DNA of 64,000 bases from Posidonia oceanica (GCA_037176725.1 JAZBRS010000054.1:10372001-10436000); one strand, 5' to 3'. Positions 1 to 11,700 are shown, counted from the first letter of the stretch. The notes: generated from the sequence alone by a model not told the origin. Program-made: numbers and translations.

Positions 1-895
1 TATTTCTGTAGATCCATTTTGTTCCAATAATTTGATGATCTTTGGGGTTTGAAACTAATTCCCAAACATTGTTTCGTTTGAGTTGATTTAATTCTTCATT
101 CATAGCAATCATCCAAAATTCATCATTGCAAGTCTCATTTACATTTTTGGGCTTAATGGATGAAATGAATGCATATGAGGCACATTCGTGATCCAATTTG
201 GATCTGGTCAATATACCTTTGGAGATTTCTCCAATGATTTGTTCTTTAGGATGACCTTGAATGAATTGCCAGTTATATGAGTCATTTTTAACTTCTTCAA
301 GTTTATTTATGTTTTCATTGTTTTCAAGTTTTCTTACTTGATTTTCTTGATCATTTTCTTTATTATCTAGATTTATGATTTTGTTGCAATTTTCATCAAA
401 GTTTACATGCACTGACTCTTCAATAGTGAGTGTTCTTTTATTATATATTCTATATGCTTTGCTTCTAGAGGAATATCCAAGAAATATTCTTTCACCAGAT
501 TTGGGATCAAACTTATCCAAATTATCTTTGGTGTTTAAGATAAAACATTTACAACCAAAAACTTTGAAATATGAAATTCTTAGAGTCTTGCAAAACCAAA
601 GCTCAAAATGAGTTTTATTGAAAACCGGTCTAAGTAAAACTCTATTTAAAATATAACAAGTTGTATTGACAGCTTCGGCGCAGAAATGCTTAGGTAAATT
701 GTTTTTACAAAGCATTGTTTTAGCCATTTCTTGTAATGTTCGATGTTTCCTTTCAACAACTCCATTTTGTTGGAAAGTTCTAGAAAAAGAGAAATTATGT
801 TGAAAACCGTTTTTTTACAAAAAATTTCAAAAACTTCATTCTCAAATTCTCCTCCATGGTTCTTAAAAGCTATGAATTATGGTAGAATTTTACCA
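1..895 (-). pseudogene. Ty1/copia pol fragment (integrase C-terminus to start of reverse transcriptase)
   Basis: Read on the minus strand, this encodes the end of a copia integrase and the beginning of the reverse transcriptase. From right to left one sees a HGGEFENE stretch (the integrase catalytic-core region with its conserved Glu), a QNGVVERKHRTLQEMAK stretch, the LGYSSRSKAYRIYN linker typical of copia, an acidic Asn/Glu-rich linker, and WMIAMNEELNQL followed by NNVWELV, which opens the RVT_2 domain at the window edge. The frame breaks near 800 in a homopolymer, so the copy is dead. The fragment runs off the left edge. On the right it stops abruptly near 895, where hAT sequence begins on the same strand. 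Family assignment is firm from motif order; the lineage within copia was not determined. Confidence 0.85.
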
Positions 896-896
896 A

Positions 897-1543
897 TTTT
901 CATCATTTAACAAATAAATAGATTTTGCATTATAATATGTTGTAATTATGTTACTATAAGGTAAACTTGAACTTAACATATCATTAGTTGAATTCCATCT
1001 ATATTGAATATCTAATTTAATTTTTTTTGGTTTTAAACCATTTTCTACACATAGATGTCTAAATTGTTGATATCTTTTAGTTGATGTTTAAATAAATAAA
1101 ATAACTGATCTTATATTTTCTATATAAGGTCTAATGCAATTTATACCATCTTGTACAATTAAATTTAAAATGTGACAACAACACCTACAATAAAATAAAT
1201 CACCATTTAATATTGGTCTTATATTTCTTTTTAATATTTATATTGCAATATTATTATTAGAAGCATTATCAAAAGATATTGTATTAATTTTATAATATAT
1301 GTTATATTCTTTAGCAATATCATCTATCATATTTGTTATAGCTTTACCAGTATATGGATGATCAAATACTTTAAAAGCAATTAATCTTTTCTGTAAATTC
1401 CATTCTATATCTATCAAATGTGCAGTTAAGCATAAGTATGGAAAATTATTAGGGCCAGTCCAAACAGCATAGGTTAATAATATTTTACATAATAAACTAA
1501 AAAATATTTGCATTAAATTAAATTTGTCTTTTTTAATTCTCCA
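897..1543 (-). pseudogene. hAT transposase fragment (RICESLEEPER-like)
   Basis: On the minus strand the translation contains VWTGPNNFPYLCLTAHLID, then NLQKRLIAFKVFDHPYTGKAI and ISFDNASNNN, in the order seen in the RNase-H-like catalytic part of plant hAT transposases (RICESLEEPER / zinc finger BED proteins). Further downstream come CHILNLIVQDG and a YRWNSTNDML stretch, also in family order. The reading is interrupted by stops and frame changes, and no BED zinc finger or C-terminal dimerisation domain is present. It is therefore an internal fragment of a transposase that would recognise short terminal inverted repeats. Neither terminal repeat is visible. Both edges are abrupt: copia sequence on the left and family A internal sequence on the right. 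Confidence 0.85.
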
Positions 1544-1880
1544 CAGGGACCGTCGTCTTAGGATACACGGGTTGGTGAGCGAGAGGTCCATGATGTTCTC
1601 AGGTGTTGGGCAAAGGGGGTTGACCTCTTTTCTACTAGCTGTGTTGGCTCTATTTGTCACAATCAGGTGTCTTTTCATTGAATGTTGCCTACATTCTCGA
1701 CAGAGACCGTCGTCTTGTGACCCGGAATCAATGAACGATGGGTCCACTAATACCTTTGGCTTTATTCGTCAAAATTAAGTGTCATTTCTTCGAATGTTGC
1801 CTACATTCTCGACAAAGATCGTCGTCTTCTGACCCGGGAGTTAGTGAACGATGGGTCCACTAATACCGTTGGCTTTGCTT
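1544..1880 (-). repeat. Family A 3' region: imperfect duplicated blocks
   Basis: The stretch is built of imperfect repeats of a block containing a GTTGCCTACATTCTCGACA-like phrase followed by a GATCGTCGTC-like phrase and an AACGATGGGTCCACTA-like phrase. They occur near 1690-1750 and 1800-1865, and a counterpart lies at 27640-27890 in copy 2. It is not coding: the open frames across it are short, and one crosses into the hAT fragment. It marks the truncated left edge of family A copy 1. Confidence 0.55.
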
Positions 1881-2125
1881 TATTTACCCGATTGTACTCT
1901 AGGGTTCTTTGCTTTGTTTACCCGATTGTGCTCCGGAAATTTTTTCTTTGTTTACCCAGTTGTGCTCCGGGACTTTTGCTTTGTTTACCCGGTTGTGCTC
2001 CAGGACTCCTTGCTTTGTTTACCCGGTTGTGCTCCAGGATTCTTTGCTTTGTTTACCCGGTTGTGCTTCGAGACTCATTGCTTTGTTTACCCGGTTGTGC
2101 TTCGGGATTCTTTTGATTTCTTTTT
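1880..2125 (+). repeat. 34-bp minisatellite in family A 3' region (copy 1)
   Basis: About seven units of a 34-bp repeat with core TTTACCCGGTTGTGCTCC; the phase is exactly 34 bp across at least three neighbouring units (1981, 2015, 2049). Several units contain an inverted pair around a 7-nt spacer (CCCGG, then CCGGG or a near match), but this copy is more decayed than the array at 27895-28385. Because 34 is not a multiple of three, the overlapping open frames in it are coincidental. On the sense (minus) strand it lies in the 3' untranslated part of the element. Confidence 0.8.
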
Positions 2126-2529
2126 TGCTCTGCTTTGGATCGTTGGACGCTTGGAATCTTGCGTAAGACGCAATGATTTGTAGAGTTCAACATATGTTAA
2201 TAACTTCCTGCAAAGAAACTCAACAAAACTTGTTAGGCCATCTAGGGTGCCCCTTGCCCCTAGTCCAAAGTAAGCAAAAAGAAATAAAATAATTAACAAG
2301 AAATAAACAAACGAAAATTAGGTTTTGGATAACGAGCTTCGGCCTCAGCTTTGTTGTCTAAAGATGGCATGCTTGACGAGGGGCTGTCTCTTCTCGAGAT
2401 CCCTGCACTGCCTCGTAGGCGAATACCAAGTGACCATTCTGAATAGGAGGGGTCAAGTATGACGCGGAGTCGTAAGAATTTCTAGATCATAGGCTAGCTT
2501 GTTATCAGTTTCATGAGGTGATGTTGGTT

Positions 2530-2695
2530 GGGTAGATTTTACCTTATTTTCTATTTTTTTGGATTTTTTATATTTTGCTATTTTTTTGGATTTCTTATTT
2601 TTTTTGGATATTGGGTTTTCTCATTTTTTGGATTTTTGGGTTTTCTCATTTTTTGGAATTTTTTGTTATCTTATTTTTTTTTAGATTTTTGGGGA
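2530..2695 (+). repeat. T-rich low-complexity repeat (TTTTTGGATTTTTGG type)
   Basis: Repeated T-runs spaced by GGATTTTTGGGTTTTCTCA-like phrases. A homologous but differently arranged tract is at 34725-34862 in family A copy 2, so it belongs to the element and expands or contracts by slippage. The 71-residue Phe-rich open frame across it is an artefact of composition. Confidence 0.7.
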
Positions 2696-2699
2696 ATAG

Positions 2700-3949
2700 A
2701 AGAATCTTCCATGGAGTTGGGAAATAGGATACCCCATGGTTAGGAAATCTTGATAATTGAGTTCCTTGTGCATCTTGGAGCTTAAAGATACTTCAGGCTT
2801 GCTTTGGTGCCTAATTGTCTCTAAACCTATGTTTCTGTCCCTTGCCTTTAAGTGTGCAGTACAGGGTGTGGGGGGAAGGAAGGTCAATGGCTTATCTTAG
2901 GATTTCAGCTAAAGATTTGGATCATATACCTCTCCCAAGTCAAGGTTGATTTCTATTACACTTGGTAATTCCCCATTTTCAATTTAGACAGCTTCTTTGC
3001 TGCCGTCTTTTCCATTTTCTTTCTTTTCTTGCACATGGACAGCTTCTTTGCTGTCTTCTTTTTACCTCTTTTTTCTTCTTAAGTATTTTGGCAAGCATCA
3101 GTAGTCTCACCCTTGTTTGGGTGCTCAGCCAACAGATATTTATTCATTGATGGACCGAAACACTCTTCTATTTGGTACACTCCTCTCTTTTTCTGCGCTT
3201 CTAAGTTTGGCCTTAGATGCCTACCCAATATGCACTAAGGTAGCGTGTCTGAATTAAGGGATGTGTGTGGATTTGTTGTTCATGAACTGAGAGGAGCTTC
3301 TAATGATTTGCCTCTATCTCAGTGTTGGACCATTTCCTATCCTTCTCCCACAAGGTGTTTGTGAGGTGAGGCTAATGTATGATTCTTAGGCTTTGGAAAC
3401 AGTAGGTCCACAAGCACGGGCAATCTAGTGGCTCAGTGTGCATGTAAAGGGTAGTATCGTTTGTAGTGCAGCGCATTTCATGGATATTCAAGCCTAGTGC
3501 CATCCTCTCTAGCCAAACAATAGGCATTGCCCGGATATGCCTCAACCACTAAGTATGGTCCTTCCCAATTTGGTCTCAGTTTCCCATGCTTGCGTGGAAG
3601 GAAATTCCTTCTCATTAAGTTTACACTTTTATTACATGGAGGGATGTGTTTTATTTATGTATTTTCATGTTCAATCAAGATAAAAGAAAATTAAAGATGA
3701 AGTCTATTTACAATAACTGGGGGAGATGCCCCTAGTGTAGCCTCCATTAGTAGAGGCCTATTGCTTCCGGCTCCCTAACCAGTGTCAAACGCGAAATCCA
3801 TGCCTCGTCCTGAGAGAGGAGGGCAGCCTGATGGATGAGCATGGTGCTCTGCCCCTTGTGTCGCAAGCCGCATTAGTTGGAGCATTCTTTTGAATTTTGT
3901 CTTGCGAGCATAGTTGATACTGTTAATGCACGGAATCCGCTTCTTTGGC
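2700..3949 (-). other. Family A non-coding internal region (copy 1)
   Basis: This is unique-looking sequence colinear with 34870-36090 in family A copy 2, including the block that on the minus strand encodes the tail of the Met/Pro/Glu ORF (a HAHPSGCPPLSGRG-like stretch near 3780-3860). No conserved domain is recognised. It lies between the repeat ORF and the 3' tandem arrays, so it is best read as 3' untranslated sequence of the gag-only element plus the last codons of its second ORF. Confidence 0.5.
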
Positions 3950-3954
3950 ATGTG

Positions 3955-5227
3955 TGATGAGCACATTATTCTTTCATGTTTTATGTCCCATATTTATCTT
4001 TTTTGTTTATAAATAATATTATTCGAGGTATTTTGTGCAATTTGTGTAGGAACTTTGGACCTAAAGAGAAAAGAGAAAAAGATGAAAGAAAAATGATAAA
4101 AGATAAAAAGAAATGCAAACCCAAGGATACAAGAAATGAAAATCCGTTCAAGATGTCAAATACACTTTTTCCACGTGTGTGAATACGAGGAGGAAGATAA
4201 GATAACAGAATTAACTAAGTTTGAGCTAATCCAGGGCCAGGTGGCGCCTCCCAAGCGCCCAAGTGCACATCCGACGCCTTCCAGGCGCCCGGAGAAGATA
4301 TTGTTGACTCAGTCTTTGGCGGTCACATAGATTACTTGGAAATATCTTGTAATTGAAATTCAGTTTCATGATTTTTATCCGGATTTGTCTCCGTGATAGC
4401 CAAATCCTTGTAAGCCTATGAAAGTGACCTTGTGTAGATCTAAGGGGATCCTTCATCTTCCACATTAGACTTAGACTTTCTTCTTCCATTGTTTTAGAGT
4501 TCTTTAAGCTTATTTTCTATAATCTTAGTTTTTATTAATACAAGTTCATTTCTTTATCTTAATTATGTCTTGCTCTTCTCTTTCCCTATCTTTTATTTTG
4601 ATGTTTTCCATTATCATGCTTGGCTAAGTTTCTATATTTTAGGGTTTAGATGAAGTTTATGTAATTTCATATATTGTGATTAAGTTCCTCTTTGTCTTCT
4701 CATGCTTAAATGCTATGGTTATGTAGACTGGATGTATATTACATAGATCGTTCATTATTCGATAAACTTTGATAGATTAATATTGATAATATATTTTTAA
4801 TCTATGCTTAGAAAAGAATAACTTGGAGGTTGTGTATATAATCTCAGATCTATCATATATCATTTGATTTAGTTTGATTTGTGTGATTTTATCTTAGGAC
4901 TTGATAATCTATGGTGCATTGCATATATATTATGCTTGTTAGGATAATAACCATTGAGTTAAACTATTTAGATCATGAAGAGAGATATAGAGTGGATTTA
5001 ATCATGCATATTGTATTTTACATAAATAGATTCGAAACCCTAGGTTTTAATTAATTTGATTATATCTTCTAGTTTTAGTTCTTAATCATCATCATTCTCA
5101 AACTCCTTTCAATAACTGATAATTAATCTCTATATTTTGAAACTCTATTCTCTGTGGAATCGACCCGTATTTTGCATACGTACTACAGATTACACCGTGC
5201 ACTTGCGGTTAATTAAAATTCACATTA
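3955..5227 (+). mobile_element. Solo LTR of the Athila-like family (family C), 1273 bp
   Basis: The element begins TGATGAGCACATT and ends CACATTA. It is flanked by a perfect 5-bp duplication, ATGTG, at 3950-3954 and 5228-5232. In family A copy 2 the corresponding site (near 36095) lacks it. It is homologous, in opposite orientation, to the 5' LTR at 54312-55656: both share the phrase CATGTTTTATGTCCCATA near one end and a GTGCACTTGCGGTTAATT phrase near the other. No internal region is present, so it is a solo LTR left by recombination between two LTRs. It interrupts the Met/Pro/Glu ORF of family A copy 1. Confidence 0.85.
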
Positions 5228-5233
5228 ATGTGC

Positions 5234-5870
5234 TTTCATGGGCACCATTTCATTACAAGGATACACTTTCCACAAACTGATATGTCCAGAGGCTTAGGTG
5301 AATGAGGCAGCAGTTTCTTGATGTAGGAAAATGCAGTAAACTCATTCTCTACCCCTAGCTCTGCCGTCACAACATCTGGGTTGGATGCTCTTGGTAGCAT
5401 TGACATCATCTCTTGGCCAGGCTCTTGCATAGGCTTTGGCATTGATTTTTGCTCTAGTACTGGTGCTGGCTCTGGCATTGGCAGTGATTTTTGCTCTAGC
5501 ACGGGTGCTGGCTCTGCCAATGGCTCTGGCTCGGGCACGGGCATTGGCAATGGTTCTTGCTCTAGCTCGGGTGCTAGCTCTGGCATTGGCTCTAGCGCTG
5601 GCACAGGCATTGGCAGTGATTCTTGCTCTAGCACGAGTGCTGGCTCTGGCACGGGCATGGGCATTGGCATTGATTGTTGCTATAGCTCGAGTGTTGGCTC
5701 TGGCTCTGGCACGAGCGTTGGCATTGATTGTTGCTTTAGCTCGGATGCTGGCTCTGGCATTGACTCTGGCGTGGGCATAAGCATTGGCATTGATTGTTGC
5801 TATAGCTCGGGTGCTGGCTCTGGCATTGGCTCTGGCGTAGGCACGGGCATTAGCAATGGCTTATCTTTCT
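5234..5870 (-). pseudogene. Met/Pro/Glu repeat ORF of family A (copy 1)
   Basis: On the minus strand this encodes about seven units of a 22-residue (66-bp) repeat rich in Met-Pro dipeptides with an LEQES-type end. A non-repeated tail follows containing PRASNPDVVTAELGVENEFTA and LDISVCGK, cut off by the solo LTR at 5227. The continuous open part is 5236-5670. The copy-2 homologue at 35937-36641 extends further and gives the intact tail. The function is unknown; the composition (no hydrophobic core, alternating Pro, strongly acidic) predicts a disordered, extended protein. It lies directly downstream of gag in the element but in a different frame. Confidence 0.6.
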
Positions 5871-7261
5871 TGAAAATGCCCCACATATTTCGACTGCTTT
5901 ACAAGAGTGGTGACTTAACCTCCTCAATATATTTTATTGGCTTGCTTGGGCATGTCAGAGGTTGATGCCTCAACATTGGTTGAGCTTGCTGTATTCTTAG
6001 CACCTATGTAGTTACTGGCTCTTGGTACAGTGTTGGCTCTGGCACTTGGTGCAGTGCCGGCTGGACTGGAGCTTGCCATAGACTTGAGATAGGTTGTGGT
6101 TGCCTCCATTGTTACCTTTTATTGCCATAATAGTTGTTGCCCCTTCTTCATTGAATTTGATTGTCAGTGATGTCATCGATGTCATCAATATCATCCTCAG
6201 GAATTTGCGGTTCTTCCACCTCGAATTCATGGAGATTTTCTCTAACTGATGCCGCTACTTCATACAATGCTGAGATGGATGGGCAGTAAGCATTGGCAAG
6301 CCATTTCTTCATCGGTCCTGTGGTGTTTACTATTAGCTTTGAACCATTTGTCTTTCCGGGATTTCTAGGCCTGATCTCGCAGCCATGTCTCTCCACCGAT
6401 TGGCATAAGTGAACCAGTCTTCGCTAGGTTCCATCATTTCCTTTGCCAAGTCGAGGAGGGTTGGCTTAGGCTCTACCTTATACTGGTACTTAAGTAGGAA
6501 GCTTTCTTGAATTCGCTTGAAACTGCTTAATTCTTCCTTCCTCAGTGACATGAACCACTCCATGAGCTCTCCTTCAAGGAAATAGAAGAACAGGTGGATA
6601 AGGAGCCTTAAGTCATGGCAGTAAGGCGTGGCCTTCATTTGGAATCTTATAATATGGCTTTGAGGATTTGTAGTTCCATTAAATTTAGGCATCTTAAGAT
6701 ATTTGAACCCCAGAGGTAGCCGAAAAGGAGGGAACTTGCCCATATCGAAGGAAGGTGGAGCTTGAGTGTGTACTCCCAGTGCGCTAAGCATCTTCCTTAT
6801 TTCTGCCAAGTCAGTAGTGCCTATCTGAGCTGCTTTAGCATTTGAAGCCTGAGGGAACCATTCTAGTTGACTGGAGAATAGTGGATTGAATCTTCCTTTA
6901 TACTGGCCATGTGGCAGTAGCTGTGGTTGCTCGAAGAACAAAGGATGGCCCCTTGTTCGGAATCTTCCATTGAGGTCGTTTCTCTGCCCCTAGTGTTCGG
7001 TGTTCGGCGGCGCATTTCCGAGCTGTCCCTAGTATACACCTTCAGGGATGTGGTTTGCGACGGGCCTTCGTAGTCCTTCACCAGGGAGGTATTGACCATG
7101 ATGAAGATCATGTTGATTTGATATGCCCGTTGGGCCAGGTTGGTTGGTGTTGCTGTAAAGAAAGCGACACACGACTTGATATTGTATTGAGTCGGGATCC
7201 ATTTCTTCTCCAGTGGTTGAAGGGAATATCTTCATGCTGGGTTCTTCCTTAGGCAAGTTAT
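5870..7261 (-). pseudogene. Retrotransposon gag remnant, family A copy 1
   Basis: Gag-like sequence is spread over several minus-strand frames, with shifts near 7070, 6900, 6360, 6200 and 6050. The best piece (6333-6941, 202 residues) carries the Retrotrans_gag core: KMPKFNGTTNPQSHI, then ALEWFM-like ELMEWFMSL, then a WFTYANRWRDMAAR motif near its end. Upstream, a Gln/Gly/His-rich N-terminal arm includes EEMDPDSIQYQ. The N-terminus is cut at 7261 by the family B insertion. Gag forms the particle that packages element RNA. The multiple frameshifts make this copy non-functional; copy 2 preserves the N-terminal half in one frame. Confidence 0.8.
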
Positions 7262-7949
7262 TGTAATAATCCCGGTGTTTACATCGTCCATGCACATTGC
7301 CAGAAGCTCGCGTGCACCGATCGGAATTAGGCTAACTATAAGCGGCTATGTCCGAGGAGAAAGGCTAAACTCGAAAACACTTGAAACAGAGGAGAAAAGA
7401 TAAGAAAAGAAGAAGATAAGACAATTCAGAGTCGCCACCGTGTTTATTATCGGGAGACAAGGAAAATCGAGGGAAAAGCACGAGTTAACACGCAAAACCA
7501 AGCAAAGGGTGCAATGCAAAGCAATGCGAAGGAAAACAAATGCAAATGAGATGACTCATGCCTAGGATAAGGGCAATATGGTCATTACGGGCCAAAAGAC
7601 TGGGCAAGGACTCCTGTTACGCGCGGGAAAGGTGTTAGGCACCCCCGACATGCCCGAGAATCGGTCTTTCTAGGCTTACGCTCGCATACGCAGGAAAATG
7701 CGGGTTTGAATGCCTAAATGCTGATGAATGCCCAAAGGTGTGCTCTAAGTGATGGGATGCAATGCAGGAAAGTAAACGTGCAGTCTAAGTGCTCAGCAAC
7801 ACTGTCTGTGTTCCGAACCGGTCGAAACCTGGCTCGTGAGAACTCCAGGCAGTAAGCATCACAGTCCTATATGCAAATGCAAGCGAAAAAGCAAAACGGT
7901 GGTAAAACCAAGCAGTGCATGCGACATGCAAGAGAAAATGACGCAAAAC

Positions 7950-8245
7950 GCGCGAAACGATGCGAGAAACGGAAGCGGCACGCAAAAAGGTGCAAGAAAA
8001 CGAGATCGGCACGCAAAACGGCACAAAAGACAGAGCGACACGGAAAACGGTGCGAAAAAGCAAAGGCAGCACGGAAAACGGTGCAAGAAACAAGAGCGGC
8101 ACGCAAAAGGATGCGAAAAAACAAAGCCAGCACGCAAAACAGTGCAAGAAACAAGAATGGCACACAAAACGGTGCCAAAAGCAAAGCGAGCACGCAAAAT
8201 GGTGCCAAAGACAAAGTGGGCACGCGAAACGGTGCCAAAAACGAG
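7950..8245 (+). repeat. 30-bp tandem array inside family B LTR (copy 1)
   Basis: About ten units with core CACGCAAAACGGTGCCAAA. Copies in the other two B elements are at 29120-29345 (about seven units) and 38195-38680 (about sixteen). Because 30 is divisible by three, all six frames tend to stay open, giving long spurious Lys/Gln-rich or Cys/Phe-rich frames. Each unit holds an inverted pair (GGCAC, 8-nt spacer, GTGCC) that can form a 5-bp stem. Confidence 0.8.
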
Positions 8246-8899
8246 ATAAAACACCAAGAAAGCCATGCGGATGCAGATGCGAGGAGAAAGAACAAGAGAA
8301 GGAAAGGGGAAGCAAACAGCGCAAGTGTAGGGACGAGCGCTATTTGAGGACCGCGCAAAGTAGGTGTAAAGACCTACAAAGGGGAAGGGAAGCAAGTGGA
8401 AGGATTACCACCGTTTTGTGACTGTTTCCCACCAAAATGTCCCACGATATGTCTCGCATGTTGCCAAAAGCTCGCGATGCGATCGGATCATGGAAAAGGG
8501 AGAAGAAAGTCGCAATTAATGGTGAATCCAGGGGAAACGCAACACAAAGCACTGAGAGTACGCGAAAAGAGGAGACAGAGTTGATAGACAGGAAGAGGGA
8601 GTCCTAATCTACATGCTCGAGAAACCAGAAAGCAAAAACAATGCATGCAATGCAAATGGTATGCAAATGAATGCTATGCAGGGGTTCAGAAGGACTTACC
8701 TTGAGAATCTGAAGCCTGATCTGAGAAATGCTTGGTCCATGTTGAAGAGCGCTCCGCGGGGTCGTCCAGCTAGTTTGGTTGAGAAGATCCGACGGCCAGA
8801 TCAAGAGATATCCCAGCTTCAAGGCAGAGAGGTCAGAATAGGGGAGAAGAATGAATCTAGGTGTACAGGAGGTCCTAGGGATGTGCAAAATGGGTCCTC

Positions 8900-9960
8900 C
8901 CATGTAAATGGGAGCTAAGTGTGCTCAAGTGTGTGTAAGAATGCCAAATGCAAAGATGCATGAGTGCAATGCATGCAAGAATGCAAGAAAAGGACCTAAG
9001 AATGACTTTTCAGAAAACTTGGGAGTTTATGTGCAAGTTTTTAAAAAGTGGGACCTAAATGCAAAGATTTTGAAAAATTGGAGGCTTATATGCAATATTT
9101 TTTAAAATTGGAGGGTCTGAGTGCAATTTTGCAAAATACAGGGTTTAAAATGCAAATTTATAAGGTAGACATGCATTATAGTAAGTTTTGAAATCATGTG
9201 GAGGATTAACATGCAATTTTGAAACATGTAGGGGTTGAAATGTAATTTTACAAGAAAAAATGTGGTCTTAAATGGTCTGTGAATGCAAGCAGAGGGCCTA
9301 TGTGCAATTTTTAAACATGCAGGGTCTAAAATGCAATTTTATAAGCAAAAATATGCATTTAAATGAGTTTTATAAACATGCAGAGGACCTATGTGTAATT
9401 TTAAATCATGTAGGGTCTAAAATGCAATTTTATAAGCAAAAATGTGATTTTTGGATGGTCTGTGCATTAACAGTGGACCTATGTGCAATGTTTAAATATG
9501 CGGGGTCTAAAATGCAATTTTATAAGCAAAAATATGCATTTAACAGATACTGTGCATGAATATGGTGGACCTATATGCAAAAATTAAAATGCATGGGGGA
9601 AATAATGCAATGCAGTAAGAAAAGATGAAAAATAAATGCATAATCAACAGATCAGAGGACTAAAATGCAAATAGAGGAAAAGACAGGGTTCACAAATGCA
9701 ATTTACTAAGGTAAACTTAAAGCATTAAATCAGATTATTAACTAAAAGACTAACATGCAATAATAAAAAGCTGCAGGGCCTGAACTAAAATAAACTTAAA
9801 AGAAAAACACAGTAGAAGGACTAACATGCAATTAGACAGTTTTTTAAGTTTTTCATGCAATTTAATAAGATTTAAATTTAGAATTAAATGAATGATAAAC
9901 GAAAGTAGGACTAGAATGCAATAAACTAAAAACAGAAGCTGAAAATGCAATTAATGGCAA
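8900..9960 (+). repeat. AT-rich degenerate repeats of family B (phrase AATGCAATTTTATAAGC)
   Basis: The phrase GGGTCTAAAATGCAATTTTA recurs at 9322, 9413 and 9503, a period of about 90 bp, with shorter degenerate units around it. Equivalent stretches are at 30050-31060 and 39360-40330. On the sense strand each unit reads like AAATTGCATTTTAGACCC. No coding capacity is credible. Confidence 0.65.
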
Positions 9961-10019
9961 AATAGCTAAGCAAAGCAAAAATAAAGCTACAGTAAAAACC
10001 AGAGGAAGCGGCCACTGTA

Positions 10020-11400
10020 GCAACTGCTACCAGTGGCCAAGAAAGGCGGAGGAGGGAGGCTGAGGGAGCGCTGATTGTCGGCGGGCTTCATCGGAGGTAG
10101 ACGGAGATCTGGGAGGCATCATCGAGCTGCGATGATGCCCGGAGATGACCGGAGGCAGCGATGGAGGTCTGCAGACCTGCTCGGAGGTGGAGGAGGCAAT
10201 CGGCGCGTCGAGGAGGCATTCTAAGTCTACCGGCGAGTTGTTGGAATCCGTGCGGTTCGCGGGCGATTGACGGAGCAGCGTTCTACTCACAGATGCGGCG
10301 AGGCGAGCTCAGAGCTCGCCGGAGAAGACAGGTCAGTGGCGGTGCTGACCCGACGAAAGAGGGAGGATAACCCCAATCTGAGGGGTGGAAAAGCATGCTA
10401 GAATGAAAATTAGGTTAAGGGGAAGAAGCGGTACCTTTTTCGCGGGCTAAGGAGTCCTCCCGACGTAGGTGGTTTCAATGCTTGCCGGCGGAGGTCGTCT
10501 GGTGGTTGCAGGTGCTGTCGACGGCTCGGGAGCGTCCAGATCCCCTCAATGATGTGCTCCGATGCTTCCCGGATGCTCGGAGCAAAGCTTCGACGATCGG
10601 CGCGAAAACTGGCTTCAATGGGTGCTTAAGAAGCAGCCGGAGGTGGGTGAAGGTGTCTGCTACCTTCTGGATCAACCGGAGGGTGCCGGTGGCTTGCTGG
10701 AGGGTTCGTGGGCGTGTTCGGATGCTTGGAAGGGTCTGAGGAGGCCTGGATAGGAAGATTGACGTGTCGGGTGATTTTCTGGCTGAGTGGTCACAGGTGT
10801 TTGTTGTGGAGAACTCCGGCTGTGGGGAGAGGGAAGGCTGATGGTTTGGTGGGTCTAGAAGGTGGAGTTCAGGTGAGTTTGTGAGTGTAGTTTGGGGGCG
10901 TTTAGTGGGTTGCAGTGCTGGGAATTTCAAAGAAAGTGGGAGTTGGGTTCTGTGGTGGAAAATGGAAGTGTTGGGGTGATTTCAGGGATGGATTCGGCTG
11001 TGGAATGGGAGGGTGTATTGCTGGGATTCTGGGCGAGATTGGGGGGTGAATTGTGAGTGGTTTTGCTGAGGATGGAGGCTCTGGTTCGGGTGGAAAGAAA
11101 GAGGAGGAAGAGGGCTGTTCTGTAGTGGGAAGAGGGGGGGATTTCAGGTGCTCTCTGCTGCTCTGGATGCTCTCTCTCTCTCGGACGACAAAAGGGCAGT
11201 GAAGGAGGAGTGGAATGGAGGTTTTAAGCAGCTGGAGTGGAGTGAAGCGCGGGCTGTGGATAGAACGAGCGCACTGGATTTTGAAAATCCACCGGCGGGA
11301 GCAGCAGCTGCAGCAACGTGGACAGCGGAGGCGACGGGCATTAATTGCCCTCCCCCCCGGAGATCCTGCTGAGAGCTGAGAGAGGAGGGATGAGTTGGAT
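10020..11400 (-). other. GC-rich segment of family B LTR
   Basis: A block of strongly raised GC content with CCGGCGG and CTCGGAGG-type words, colinear with 31085-32460 and 40360-41700 in the other B copies. Open frames occur on both strands in every copy. Predicted proteins differ completely between copies except for a short terminal AFLGHW-like piece, so there is no sign of protein-level conservation. It is probably part of the transcribed R/U5 or leader portion of this long LTR. Confidence 0.45.
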
Positions 11401-11700
11401 GCTGAAGTGATTGGGAGGGAAGAAGAAATCTAATTTGAAGAGGATGGAGGGAGTTGCTGGCGCGGGAGATATCAACTGAGGAAGAAGAAGAAGGAGAAGG
11501 AGGGAAGAGGAGGAAGAAGGGCGTGCGGGCCGGGCCTGGTGCGCGGAAAAGAAAGAAAAAAAGAAAGAAGAAAGGAGGGGAAGAGGTGGAGTGGGTCGGA
11601 CTGGGCCCAGAAAAAAGAGAAAGAAAAAATAGAAAGAAAGGAAAAAAGGAAGAAAGGGAAAAGAAGAAGGGAAAGAAAAAGGAAATAAAAAAATAAAAAT
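11400..11700 (+). repeat. Purine-rich (GAAGAA/AAAGAAAG) low-complexity tract in family B
   Basis: Long runs of A and G only, broken by a GGGCCGGGCCTGG-type phrase. It is matched at 32480-32760 and 41740-42030. The Lys/Glu-rich open frame here is a composition artefact. Confidence 0.7.

Noticed and set aside
1238..1747. A single 169-residue protein starting at 1747
   Set aside because: The N-terminal third lies in family A repeat sequence and only the C-terminal part (from about 1543 down) is hAT; it is a chance fusion across the junction.
5381..5965. Plus-strand Gly/Ser-rich 194-residue frame, and its counterpart at 36262-36882
   Set aside because: These are shadows of the minus-strand Met/Pro/Glu repeat ORF; the minus strand carries the non-repeated conserved tail and lies downstream of gag in the element's sense.
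7836..8421. Long overlapping Lys/Gln/Arg-rich and Cys/Phe-rich frames on both strands
   Set aside because: They follow from a 30-bp tandem repeat whose length is a multiple of three, so no frame acquires stops. The translations are not conserved in unit number and have no domain. The same applies to 28787-29498 and 38100-38833.
10027..11372. GC-rich open frames in family B as a captured host gene
   Set aside because: Predicted proteins in the three B copies differ throughout apart from a few terminal residues, and frames are disrupted differently in each. DNA-level similarity without protein-level conservation argues against coding.
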